Part shown: piece by piece, positions 28,801-36,040 of the stretch
Layout: each line of letters begins with the position of its first letter
Position numbering within the stretch: position 1 is the stretch's first letter
DNA from: Polaribacter haliotis
Lineage (GTDB): Bacteria > Bacteroidota > Bacteroidia > Flavobacteriales > Flavobacteriaceae
Direction of reading: 5' to 3'
Assembly (NCBI RefSeq): GCF_014784055.1
Contig: NZ_CP061813.1
Location: forward strand, 2,924,001-2,988,000
Length of the DNA: 64,000 nt
The notes under the pieces: model-generated
What the model saw: only the letters and a program-made list of their open reading frames with translations
Told to the model about the DNA's origin: nothing
Database searches by the model: none
Position numbers and translations under genes: made by a program

Positions 28801-29526
28801 TTTCATATGGCTTTTAAATGAATAATAACCTCCATGAGGTCCATTGGTAAACATTGGATGGTGTAAAGCAATAAGTGTTGTTTTTCCTTGCGATTTTTTT
28901 ATTAATCCTTCAAATTCTTCAAAGAATTTTTCTCTTGTTTTTATTTCACATTCGTCGTTTATTCCTGGGTGATTGTCCCAGTTTGTAACATACCAATGTG
29001 TGTCAACAACAATAATGTTTATCTCGTCGTTTACTTCTATTTTTTCTAATGGACAACCATTTTCTGGTTGAAAAGTGTTTTTTCCTAAAGCTTCTTCAAC
29101 TAACTTTTCTTGTCTTTTTAAACCTTTTAAACCACTATACCAGTCGTGATTTCCAGGGATAACTAATGTTTTACCTGGAAAGCTTTTGCCAATATCTGTT
29201 TGAACTTTTAAACGGTATTTTGCAAGTTTATAGTTTTTTGAGTTTTCATCTGGAATTCCTTTCTGATATACATTATCTCCTAAATAAATAAGAGTCGAAT
29301 TCTTGTTTGCCGATTTAATTTCTTGTTCTAAATAAGAAAGTGCAGAATCTTTTTGATACAAATCTGAATTACCTGCATCTCCAATTAAATAAAAAGAGTG
29401 AATTACTTTCGAAGAATCTTTTCTAGGAACATATTTATGATCGTTTGAAACTTGCATTTTTATTGTAGCACAAGCAGAAATTAGGGAAATTATAATTAGA
29501 AAGAAAGCGTATTTATAAAGTTTCAT
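25831..29526 (-). CDS. Metallophosphatase fused to an outer-membrane beta-barrel
   Basis: The 1231-residue lipoprotein (signal MKLYKYAFFLIIISLISAC, Cys19) has a calcineurin-like phosphoesterase domain at about residues 45-340: LIGDAGNSD, YLGDNVYQKG, VIPGNHDWYSG, ALHHPMF and VSGHEHSIQ, a full metal-binding set. A long middle part (about 400-850) of unknown fold follows, then a surface-antigen/BamA-like barrel from about 890 to the end, closing with SDGLRITFSLGFDF (C-terminal Phe as in outer-membrane barrels). It would sit in the outer membrane with the enzyme on one face. Such fusions occur in Flavobacteriia. The substrate is unknown. Confidence 0.88.
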   Translation of the reverse strand: MKLYKYAFFLIIISLISACATIKMQVSNDHKYVPRKDSSKVIHSFYLIGDAGNSDLYQKDSALSYLEQEIKSANKNSTLIYLGDNVYQKGIPDENSKNYKLAKYRLKVQTDIGKSFPGKTLVIPGNHDWYSGLKGLKRQEKLVEEALGKNTFQPENGCPLEKIEVNDEINIIVVDTHWYVTNWDNHPGINDECEIKTREKFFEEFEGLIKKSQGKTTLIALHHPMFTNGPHGGYYSFKSHMKPLPVFGSALNILRKASGVTNTDQQNDKYNHLRKRIISLAQQNEKIIFVSGHEHSIQYIVQDNIPQIVSGSGSKFTATKNVNGGLFSYGTQGFARLDVYEDGASTVHFYTAKERKIVFEANVFKKDSVVEFTNFPNAKLTEKEAGIYKDSETKRGKFYKFLWGKRYRKYFGQKIVAPTVNLDTLYGGLKPVRKGGGHQSKSLRLEGKDGREYVMRALRKNAVQYLQAVAFKNQYVEGQFKKTYTEDLLLDVFTGSHPYAPFTIDKLAEAIDVYHTKPILFYVPKQKGLQKFNAEFGDELYMIEARTADGHGDKKYFGFSDEIISTDDLRKNLAKDEKYILDEASYIRARLFDMLIGDWDRHQDQWRWAEFKEGEKVVYRPVPRDRDQAFSIFSDGFLMNLLTGSIPALKGMRSYEEDIKSPQHFSMSAYPLDMRLIRESNKEIWDKQVSIIQNQITDKVIESAFSKFPKEVRDESIDDIKRKLKGRRKNLQKISDKYFKHLNKFQVITGTNKDDWFEIERFRNGDTKVAVYRIKDGEKADIVHERTYKYKVTKEIWMYGLDDDDVFLLNGKNGNKTIKLKIIGGLNNDTYEINNKKNVKVYDQKSKKNTFKTTNVHKKITDDYKTNTYNYKKLKSRSNLISPAIGYNPDDGIKIGLKNTLLVNSFERNPFTRKHIIEGYYFFATNGYELKYNGEYANILDRLNLGLNAQFNSPNYARNFFGYGNNSYNPEADDLENRNFNRVKIRKIQVGSFLKYRGDLGAEIKLAANFQNFDVERTSNRFLETQYLATNKIFKAQNFFNTEASYYYQHSDNPAFPTLGVEFNALLGHTRSLNSKRNFSYATTSLGITHKIIPNGKLVLASKVDGHFTFGNDFEFYQAATIGGNEGLRGYRNERFTGKNAFYHTTDIRYNISNLRTAILPINIGVYGGFDYGKVWESPDNIVFAPLDSPTPNTSYGGGFFLNAANMLTTSVGAFNSSDGLRITFSLGFDF

Positions 29527-29538
29527 AGGTCTTAAAAA

Positions 29539-30138
29539 TTATTTAAATATTGATTTTTTATAAGAATTGAAATCTTCTTTGGTGTCAATATCTATAAAAT
29601 TTGTATTCAATTCAGGACAAAGAACATCATTTTTTTTGGCATTTATGAACTCTTTTGCACCTTTGTCTCCCTCTATCAATAACAATTGAGGAAAATATTT
29701 TTTCGAGAAAATTACAGGAACTCCAAGTATATTACCATAATTTGAAGCAATTATTTTAGAATTATTACTCTTAAATAATTGATACATAGCTTTTAAATAA
29801 GTTTTTTCTATAGCTGGTTGATCTGCTAAAAGCACGCAAATTCCGTCAAAACTTAAGTCATTTTTCTGAATATATTTCACTCCAGAAATAATGCTAGAAC
29901 TTAAACCATTTTCTGAATTTTTATTTAAAATTACAGTTATATTTTTAAAAGATATTTTTTCTTGAATTTCTTTAGAACTATTACCTAAAACACAAAAAAC
30001 ATTCGATTTTTGAATTGAAAAAGCTTTTTCTAAAACGAGTTCAAGTAAATACTTATCGCCAATTTTAAGAAGTTGTTTTGGAGTTTTCATACGAGAAGAA
30101 CGACCACCAGCCAATATTAAAATTGCGATTTTATCCAT
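29539..30138 (-). CDS. MocA/MobA-like nucleotidyltransferase
   Basis: The 199-residue product has the nucleotide-binding start ILILAGGRSSRMKTPKQLL (LAGGxSxRMG-like, GTP/CTP loop), GLSSSIISGV and ADQPAIEKTYL. It fits molybdenum cofactor cytidylyl- or guanylyltransferases. It is 2 bases after the XdhC-like gene, and the two families work together in placing molybdenum cofactor in xanthine dehydrogenase-type enzymes. No such enzyme is in the window. Confidence 0.88.
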   Translation of the reverse strand: MDKIAILILAGGRSSRMKTPKQLLKIGDKYLLELVLEKAFSIQKSNVFCVLGNSSKEIQEKISFKNITVILNKNSENGLSSSIISGVKYIQKNDLSFDGICVLLADQPAIEKTYLKAMYQLFKSNNSKIIASNYGNILGVPVIFSKKYFPQLLLIEGDKGAKEFINAKKNDVLCPELNTNFIDIDTKEDFNSYKKSIFK

Positions 30139-30140
30139 TT

Positions 30141-31160
30141 TTATTGATTAATTTTCCCTGATAAATTTCGTAATGAAAAAGGTTCTTTCTTTCTAAGAAT
30201 AGATAGTATTTCAGCAATAATAGAAATTGCAATTTCCTCTGGTGTTTGCGCACCAATATGCAAACCTGCAGGTGTGTAAATTATGTCTAAAAATTCTTCA
30301 GAAGTTTCTGGTGCAAAGTCGAAAAGCTCGTTAAATAAACGTTCTCTTCTATTTGGAGCCCCTAAAATACCAATGTATTTTGGGTTGAATTCTGTAAGTT
30401 TTACCAAATATTTTAAATCTTGTACGTAACTATGGTTCATAATTACAATGGCAGTATTTGTATTAATGTTTTTAAACTGAATTGTTTCTGGGCTTTCTCC
30501 AACTACAACATTTGCTCCAGGGAAATCGATTAATTTTTTACTGTCTTTAGCGGATGTAATTACATCGATTTCCCAACCTAAATTAGAAGCAATTTTGCAT
30601 AATTTCACAGCATCATGTTCGCCTCCAATAATAATTAATTTAAATGAAGGTTCTAAAAGCTGCGTAAAAACAAATTCTTCTTTTTTATGTTGAAGATGAA
30701 AGGATTCAGAAAATAAAAATTGTTTATTATTTTTAAAAGTAATTGCTGAACCAAAATTCCCGAAAACTTCATCTTCTTTAGAATAAAGACAAGTTATTTT
30801 AAAAGATTCTCTATTTTTTGTAGCTTCAGAAAAAGCCAATAAAAAGTAATTTGAGATAAAAAAAGGTTCTAACAAAATGTATAAAATTCCTTCACATCCT
30901 AATCTATACCTTCCATCGTACGTAATTATCTTTGGCTTATTGTCTCTAAAAACTGTTTTTGCTCTTTGTATAATTTCTTTTTCTACGCAACCACCACTTA
31001 CAGCTCCAGTATAGGAATTGTCTTCAGAAATTAACATTCTAACACCAGGTTTTCTGTAAGAAGAACCATCTAAATCCACAACAGTTGCCAAGACATTTTT
31101 TAATCCTTTTTGTTCGTTAATAATGGCTTTCTCTATAATTTCTTTAAGTTCGTGAATCAT
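30141..31160 (-). CDS. XdhC/CoxI-family protein
   Basis: The 339-residue product has the XdhC N-terminal domain (about 20-100: VLATVVDLDGSSYRKPGVRMLI, GAVSGGCVEKEI) and a C-terminal Rossmann-type domain (about 170-335: LIIIGGEHDAVKLCKIASNLGW, IGILGAPNRRERL, LHIGAQTPEEIAISI). XdhC binds the molybdenum cofactor and helps its sulfuration and insertion into molybdoenzymes. It is paired with the MocA-like gene, 2 bases downstream. Confidence 0.9.
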   Translation of the reverse strand: MIHELKEIIEKAIINEQKGLKNVLATVVDLDGSSYRKPGVRMLISEDNSYTGAVSGGCVEKEIIQRAKTVFRDNKPKIITYDGRYRLGCEGILYILLEPFFISNYFLLAFSEATKNRESFKITCLYSKEDEVFGNFGSAITFKNNKQFLFSESFHLQHKKEEFVFTQLLEPSFKLIIIGGEHDAVKLCKIASNLGWEIDVITSAKDSKKLIDFPGANVVVGESPETIQFKNINTNTAIVIMNHSYVQDLKYLVKLTEFNPKYIGILGAPNRRERLFNELFDFAPETSEEFLDIIYTPAGLHIGAQTPEEIAISIIAEILSILRKKEPFSLRNLSGKINQ

Positions 31161-31197
31161 TAAAAGTGTGTAGTTTTCTAAGGACTAAGATAAAAAT

Positions 31198-31698
31198 TTA
31201 AAGTGGATTCGAAATAACAACTTTACTTGAATACTTTTTCTTTAATAGCTCTAATTTTGGATGAATGTATTTTTTACAAAATGGTTTTTGTGGGTTTTTC
31301 TGAAAGTAATTTTGAAACTCATTTGTAGAAGCTTTAAATTCTTTAAACTTTAATATTTTAGTGATAATTTTCTCTGAAAAATTAGATTGTATTTTTTCTA
31401 TTATTTGTTCAATTTCTTGAACTTCATTTTCTTTAAAATAATAAATAGCAGACCTATATTTTTCTCTCATAGAATGATTACTCGTACTTTTATGAGTTAA
31501 TAAATGGACTTCAATTAAGGTTATTAAATCAATTTTGGAAACATTAAATTCTACTATTACTGCTTCAGAAAAAGAAGTATTTCCATTTGTTGAAGAAACC
31601 CATCCTTGTTCCACTTTTTCTACACCAATTATAGATTGAAATACAGCTTCTGTACACCAATGACAGCCACCACCAAAAGCAATTTTTGTTAATTCCAT
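31198..31698 (-). CDS. Divergent peptide-methionine (S)-S-oxide reductase (MsrA-like)
   Basis: The 166-residue product starts MELTKIAFGGGCHWCTEAVFQ, the MsrA active-site block with catalytic Cys12. The usual GCFWC is here GCHWC: His in place of the Phe that lines the Met-sulfoxide methyl pocket. The C-terminal NEFQNYFQKNPQKPFCKKYIHPKL resembles MsrA. Overall it diverges from the canonical MsrA at 34870-35409. It overlaps the aldo/keto reductase gene by 10 bases, so they are translated together. Probably an oxidised-Met repair enzyme, or one with altered specificity. Confidence 0.82.
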   Translation of the reverse strand: MELTKIAFGGGCHWCTEAVFQSIIGVEKVEQGWVSSTNGNTSFSEAVIVEFNVSKIDLITLIEVHLLTHKSTSNHSMREKYRSAIYYFKENEVQEIEQIIEKIQSNFSEKIITKILKFKEFKASTNEFQNYFQKNPQKPFCKKYIHPKLELLKKKYSSKVVISNPL

Positions 31699-32633
31699 TG
31701 CAGATTTTTCCTTTCATTCCAATAAAATTCTGGCGCAATTTTAAAGGAATTTAATGTTTCTATTTCCTCGAATGTGAGTGTAAAAGAATCTAATTTTAAA
31801 TTTTCTTTTAATTGTTTAAAATTACTTGCTCCACTTAAAATAGTAGCATTTGGAATGGTTTGTTTTCCATATTTTAAGGAAATAGCATCTACACCAACCT
31901 TGTAATTTTCCGCCAAACTTTCTAAAACAGCATACATTTTGGAATAATGATTGTAGTTTTCATTCCGAAAAACACGTCCATTTGCCAAAGCTTCTTTTAT
32001 TACAATCGTTTTATTTTGATTATTTAATTCAGCTGAAATTTCTTTTAAACTCTGGTCCAACAAATTATAAGTTACTTGAAAAAGGTCGAATAATTGTTCT
32101 CCATCAACTACAACATTTAAGGCATTTTTAATTACTTCAACTTGGTTAGTTCCAGTAGTCGTTAATCCTATTTTTAAATTGTGTTCTTTCTTTATAAAAG
32201 CCAATTTTTCTAAAACTTCGGTATTTTCTAAAACACCAGTTTCTAAAGTCGCAGAATGAATTTGATACACTTTTAAATAGGGCAGTAGCTGTTTAGAAAA
32301 TTGCCACTGCTCATTTAATTTGGCTAAACTATGTTCCTTTATTTCGTGAATTTTTGCATTTGCATCAAAATTTGCGGTGTACGTATAACCCCATTTTGTT
32401 GCTACTTCTATGGATTTATCGTTTTTTGTTAGTAACCATTCTAACAATAATTCTTCTGCCAAACCATAACCTGGAGCAGTATCGAAATATCGAATGCCTA
32501 AATTGTAAGCATCTTCTAAAACCAAAAAACTTTCTTTTCTAAAAATTTCTAAATTAGAATTATCACAACTTTCTTGACGTACATTTATGTATTGTGGTCT
32601 TCCTAAAGCGGCTGTTCCAAGTCCTAAATTCAT
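31689..32633 (-). CDS. Aldo/keto reductase
   Basis: The 314-residue product has the AKR barrel: N-terminal GLGTAALGRP, DTAPGYGLAEELL (catalytic Asp/Tyr), VATKWGY (Lys), QIHSAT (His) and C-terminal NATILSGASNFKQLKENL (NADPH binding). The Asp-Tyr-Lys-His tetrad is present, so it is likely active. The substrate is unknown. It lies between the 83-residue unknown gene (1 base) and the MsrA-like gene (10-base overlap). Confidence 0.9.
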   Translation of the reverse strand: MNLGLGTAALGRPQYINVRQESCDNSNLEIFRKESFLVLEDAYNLGIRYFDTAPGYGLAEELLLEWLLTKNDKSIEVATKWGYTYTANFDANAKIHEIKEHSLAKLNEQWQFSKQLLPYLKVYQIHSATLETGVLENTEVLEKLAFIKKEHNLKIGLTTTGTNQVEVIKNALNVVVDGEQLFDLFQVTYNLLDQSLKEISAELNNQNKTIVIKEALANGRVFRNENYNHYSKMYAVLESLAENYKVGVDAISLKYGKQTIPNATILSGASNFKQLKENLKLDSFTLTFEEIETLNSFKIAPEFYWNERKNLQWN

Positions 32634-32634
32634 A

Positions 32635-32886
32635 TTATATAATTTTAATGTTTTCTAAAAAATGAATCACTTTTTGTGCTGGCATTTCACAAGGTTTTAA
32701 AATTTCTTTTTTAGAAGTGATGTAATAATTTAAGCTGATAAAATTGTTGCCTTTTAATTCTTTACCATAAATTTTAAATGATTTACCTTCATTAAAAATT
32801 TGTTTTGTTAGGCTGTATTTTTTGTTCTCGTAAATTCCCTCAGAATAACCTTCAGGTAAATTATGTATGGTTTTTAGAACTTTCAT
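32635..32886 (-). CDS. Small conserved-looking protein of unknown function
   Basis: The 83-residue product (MKVLKTIHNLPEGYSEGIYENKKYSL...) has no signal peptide or membrane segment. Features are an N-terminal NLPEGYSEGIYENKKYSLTK and a C-terminal KPCEMPAQKVIHFLE. I recall similar small proteins near msr genes in Flavobacteriia. It is 1 base from the AKR gene, so it belongs to the AKR/MsrA-like operon. Function unknown. Confidence 0.65.
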   Translation of the reverse strand: MKVLKTIHNLPEGYSEGIYENKKYSLTKQIFNEGKSFKIYGKELKGNNFISLNYYITSKKEILKPCEMPAQKVIHFLENIKII

Positions 32887-32948
32887 TGTTTGTCAACTTT
32901 ATCATACCTAACAGGTTTTAAAAACCTGACTGTTTTTTTATTTGAAAT

Positions 32949-33033
32949 TGTCATTTTGAGCGAAATGTAATGAAGTCGAAAAATCTTTAATTTAGAGATT
33001 CGATATAGATTTCTCCACAAGGTCGAAATGACA
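32949..33033. repeat. Palindromic intergenic repeat (REP/MITE-like)
   Basis: The outer ends TGTCATTTTGA (from 32949) and TCGAAATGACA (to 33033) are near-perfect inverted repeats. Inside are further paired segments (AGTCGAAAAATCTTT and AGATTTCTCC...AAGGTCGA). This fits a short interspersed palindrome common in Flavobacteriaceae genomes. I saw no second copy in the window. It lies between selO and the 83-residue gene. Confidence 0.65.
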
Positions 33034-33045
33034 GTTTTTAATTTT

Positions 33046-34602
33046 TTAAGAACTACAAGATAACATAGAACAACCTACTTTATTTCTTGCCCATTCTGGC
33101 CTTTTTACAAACCATTTTTCGCTTTCTGGCTGTTCTTTGTATGGATTTTTCAATAATTGAAATAACTCTTCAATTAAAGAATAATTGCCTTCATCTGCTT
33201 TGTCAATCGCCAATTGTGCCATGTAATTTCGCAACACATATTTAGGATTAACCCCATCCATTTTTTCTTTTCTTTCAGCATGTGAAAGTGTTTCTTTTTG
33301 AAGTCTTTCTGTATAATTTTGAAACCATAAATTCCATCTGCTTTTCACTTCGCCAGAAATATCTTCAAGATTGTAAAAAGCATCTTCTACAATTTTTAAG
33401 CTGGATGAATCTTCATCTAAATTGCTTAGATTTCTGAAGAAAATAGTCATATCTGTTTCTGTCAATTGTAAATTATCTTCTAAGTTTTGAATCAATTCTA
33501 TGTCATTTTTATCAACTGAAAATAAACCTAATTTAGATTTCATCATTGTAAAAGATTGTTTTTCAAAATCTACTTTATAATTGTTCAAAATTTCTTCTAA
33601 AGGTTTTGCATCTTCAATTAAAGGATACAAAGCATTTGCTAATTGATACAAATTCCACAAACCAATATTTGGCTGATTTCCATATCTGTAGCGTTTATTT
33701 TGGCGATCTGTTGTGTTTGGTGTCCAGCCAAAATCGAAACCTTCCAACCAGCCATAAGGTCCGAAATCGATAGTTAAACCTAAGATGGACATGTTATCTG
33801 TATTCATAACTCCGTGTACAAAACCGACTCTTTGCCAATCGATAATCATATGTAAAGTGCGCTCAGAAACTTCTTTAAAAAAACTGATATACGTTTCCTT
33901 GGATGGATTTCCCAAATGGGAAAAATGATTTATTATGGTGTAGTCTGTCAATATTTTTAAGTTTTTCACATCGTTTCTCGAAGAAAAGATTTCAAAATTA
34001 CCAAAACGTAAAAAACTTGGCGCTGTTCTCGCAACAATTGCCCCTTTTTCGTAGGCAGGATTTCCATTATATAAAACATCTCTTAAAACTTGGTCTCCAG
34101 ATAAACTTAAAGACAAAGCACGCGTTGTTGAAACGCCTAAATAAAACATTGCTTCACTGCACAAATATTCTCTTATGGACGAACGTAAAACCGCCAAACC
34201 ATCTGCAGTTCTAGAATATGGAGTTTCTCCAGCACCTTTTAATTGCACTTTCCAATTCTTGTTTTTGTGTTCTACTTCAAACAAATTTATGGCTCTTCCA
34301 TCTCCTAATTGTCCTGCCCAATTTCCAAATTGATGTCCAGCATAACACATGGCAAAAGGCTTTGTTTCAGGATAAATTTCATTTCCAGTAACAATATTTT
34401 TAAAGAAATCGGTTTTAGTTTCTTCTTTGGTAATTCCTAATTCAGAAGCCATTTCTTTAGAAACATGTAACACTTTCGGGTTTGATGTTTTCTTAGGAGA
34501 AACATAAGAAAAAACGGCATTTTCTACTTGTCTTCTCGAATTTTCTAAGTTTTTATCTGCTGGTAAACTTTCTGTAAAAGTATGTTTTATGTTTAGTTTC
34601 AT
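33046..34602 (-). CDS. selO: SelO/YdiU-family protein adenylyltransferase
   Basis: The 518-residue product is a pseudokinase-fold enzyme that transfers AMP to proteins. Hallmarks are AGHQFGNWAGQLGDGRAINL, QLKGAGETPYSRTADG, RSSIREYLCSEAM, HGVMNTDNMSILGLTIDFGPYGW and the C-terminus GCSMLSCSS. The Cys third from the end stands where eukaryotic SelO has selenocysteine. In E. coli, SelO modifies redox-related proteins including a glutaredoxin. Here a glutaredoxin-like gene lies directly upstream on the same strand, but is frameshifted. Confidence 0.95.
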   Translation of the reverse strand: MKLNIKHTFTESLPADKNLENSRRQVENAVFSYVSPKKTSNPKVLHVSKEMASELGITKEETKTDFFKNIVTGNEIYPETKPFAMCYAGHQFGNWAGQLGDGRAINLFEVEHKNKNWKVQLKGAGETPYSRTADGLAVLRSSIREYLCSEAMFYLGVSTTRALSLSLSGDQVLRDVLYNGNPAYEKGAIVARTAPSFLRFGNFEIFSSRNDVKNLKILTDYTIINHFSHLGNPSKETYISFFKEVSERTLHMIIDWQRVGFVHGVMNTDNMSILGLTIDFGPYGWLEGFDFGWTPNTTDRQNKRYRYGNQPNIGLWNLYQLANALYPLIEDAKPLEEILNNYKVDFEKQSFTMMKSKLGLFSVDKNDIELIQNLEDNLQLTETDMTIFFRNLSNLDEDSSSLKIVEDAFYNLEDISGEVKSRWNLWFQNYTERLQKETLSHAERKEKMDGVNPKYVLRNYMAQLAIDKADEGNYSLIEELFQLLKNPYKEQPESEKWFVKRPEWARNKVGCSMLSCSS

Positions 34603-34623
34603 TTGTCTTTTGTTACAAGGGAT

Positions 34624-34868
34624 TTAAATCTCTTGTTGTTTTATAAGCCATTTTTGAAGATCCTTATCAGAAGGATTTCTTAACTTTTTTGTACCAATTG
34701 TAATTGTTGGAAAATTCAATTTTCCATTTTCATACAATTTACGTAATTCTTTGGCATTTTCTAAATTTTGGGCACATCTAAAAACGCGTAATCTAAATTA
34801 CGCGTTTTTAAAAATGTTTTATAATATTTGGTTTTATGGCATCTTTCTGCGCCATACAATTTAATCAT
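34624..34868 (-). pseudogene. Frameshifted glutaredoxin-family gene
   Basis: From 34868 leftward the frame starts MIKLYGAERCHKTKYYKTFL and runs to FLDVPKI, then a stop. One base shift near 34771-34779 restores a frame reading AQNLENAKELRKLYENGKLNF, PTITIGTKKLRNPSDKDL and ending KWLIKQQEI at 34624. The span is 245 bases, one short of 82 codons, so a single deletion explains it. The joined product would be an 81-residue glutaredoxin-like protein with one Cys (CHKT) and the cis-Pro FPTITIG. The shift lies at GTGCCC, not a long homopolymer. Either a true decay or a sequencing error. Confidence 0.8.
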
Positions 34869-34869
34869 C

Positions 34870-35409
34870 TTACTTCAATTTATCCGCATATAATTTTCTC
34901 AATTTTGCCAATTTTGGTTCAATTACAAAACTACAATACCCTTGTTGTGTATTTTCTCTATAATAATTTTGATGTTCTTGTTCAGCTTCATAAAAAATTG
35001 GTAGTGGACTAATTTCTGTTACAATTTTATTAGAATAATAAGGCTGAATTTGTTTTATAACTTCCTCTGCAATTTTGTGTTGCGTTTCATTTTCGTAATA
35101 AATTACAGAACGATATTGTGTACCTCTATCTGCACCTTGTTGGTTTAAAGTTGTAGGATCGTGTGTGGTCATAAAAACAACCAAAATGTCTTCGAAAGTA
35201 ATAATATTTGAATCGAATGTTATTTGAATTACTTCTGCATGTCCAGTTAACCCAGAGCAAATTTCTCTATATGTTGGTTTGCCTGGTGCATTTCCACCAG
35301 CATAACCAGAAACTACTTTTTCTACACCTTTAACTTCTTGGAATACAGCTTCTGTACACCAAAAACAACCACCTCCTAATGTGGCAATTTGTAAACTTTT
35401 ATTATTCAT
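34870..35409 (-). CDS. msrA: Peptide-methionine (S)-S-oxide reductase MsrA
   Basis: The 179-residue product has the canonical active-site block ATLGGGCFWCTEAVFQ, then VVSGYAGG, TGHAEVIQITFD and the EHQNYYREN and GYCSFVIEPKL C-terminal motifs. It reduces the S-epimer of Met sulfoxide. No signal peptide is seen, so it is cytoplasmic. It overlaps msrB by 8 bases; together the pair handles both epimers. Its stop lies next to the frameshifted glutaredoxin gene. Confidence 0.96.
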   Translation of the reverse strand: MNNKSLQIATLGGGCFWCTEAVFQEVKGVEKVVSGYAGGNAPGKPTYREICSGLTGHAEVIQITFDSNIITFEDILVVFMTTHDPTTLNQQGADRGTQYRSVIYYENETQHKIAEEVIKQIQPYYSNKIVTEISPLPIFYEAEQEHQNYYRENTQQGYCSFVIEPKLAKLRKLYADKLK

Positions 35410-35860
35410 TTCCTTCTTCTTTCTCCAACTGCATAGATTCCGAGTTTATACAATAACGCAACCCACTTGGTTCTGGACCATCAGGAAAAATATGCCCTAA
35501 ATGTGCATCGCAAGTGTTACACATTACTTCTACTCGAACCATACCAAAAGAAATATCTTTATGGTATTTTATAGCATTTTCTTTAATTGGTTGTGTAAAA
35601 CTTGGCCAACCAGAGCTTGAATCGAACTTTATAGTAGAATCGAATAGTGGAGTATTACAACAAACACAATTGTATTGCCCTTCGTCGTAAATACTACATA
35701 AAGCTCCTGTATGTGGTCTTTCTGTACCTTTTTGTCTTGTAATTCTAAACTGTTCTGGAGTTAAAATTTCTTTCCATTCAGTATCTGTTTTTTCTACTCT
35801 TCTTTCTGGTGTTGGATTTCCTTTCGTAGAAAATCTAATTACATCTTTCCATGTTAGCAT
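35402..35860 (-). CDS. msrB: Peptide-methionine (R)-S-oxide reductase MsrB
   Basis: The 152-residue product has the MsrB domain: EEILTPEQFRITRQKGTE, Zn-binding pairs CVCC (YNCVCCNTPLF) and CNTC (VEVMCNTCDAHLGH), GWPSFTQPI, and the catalytic Cys in LRYCINSESMQL. It reduces the R-epimer of Met sulfoxide. It overlaps msrA by 8 bases and is the first gene of the msrB-msrA pair. Confidence 0.96.
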   Translation of the reverse strand: MLTWKDVIRFSTKGNPTPERRVEKTDTEWKEILTPEQFRITRQKGTERPHTGALCSIYDEGQYNCVCCNTPLFDSTIKFDSSSGWPSFTQPIKENAIKYHKDISFGMVRVEVMCNTCDAHLGHIFPDGPEPSGLRYCINSESMQLEKEEGNE

Positions 35861-36020
35861 AAGTTAATTCCTTTCTTTTTAATTAATAATATATGCTTTA
35901 TAATATTTATGTAGTCGAAAAACGGGTTGTTTTCTTACAAAGAACATTTCATTTTGAAATACCAAAAGCATTACTTAAATTTACAATATAATATACAAAC
36001 CAAAGGCAATTAAATTTGAC

Positions 36021-36028
36021 TATTTTTG
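36021..36028 (+). promoter_or_regulatory. Putative -7 box of the HD-PycTM gene
   Basis: TATTTTTG matches TAnnTTTG, ending 12 bases before the ATG at 36041. With a start site about 7 bases further on, the leader would be very short, which may favour the second ATG at 36047. No clear -33 element. Confidence 0.4.
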
Positions 36029-36040
36029 TATGAAAATTAA

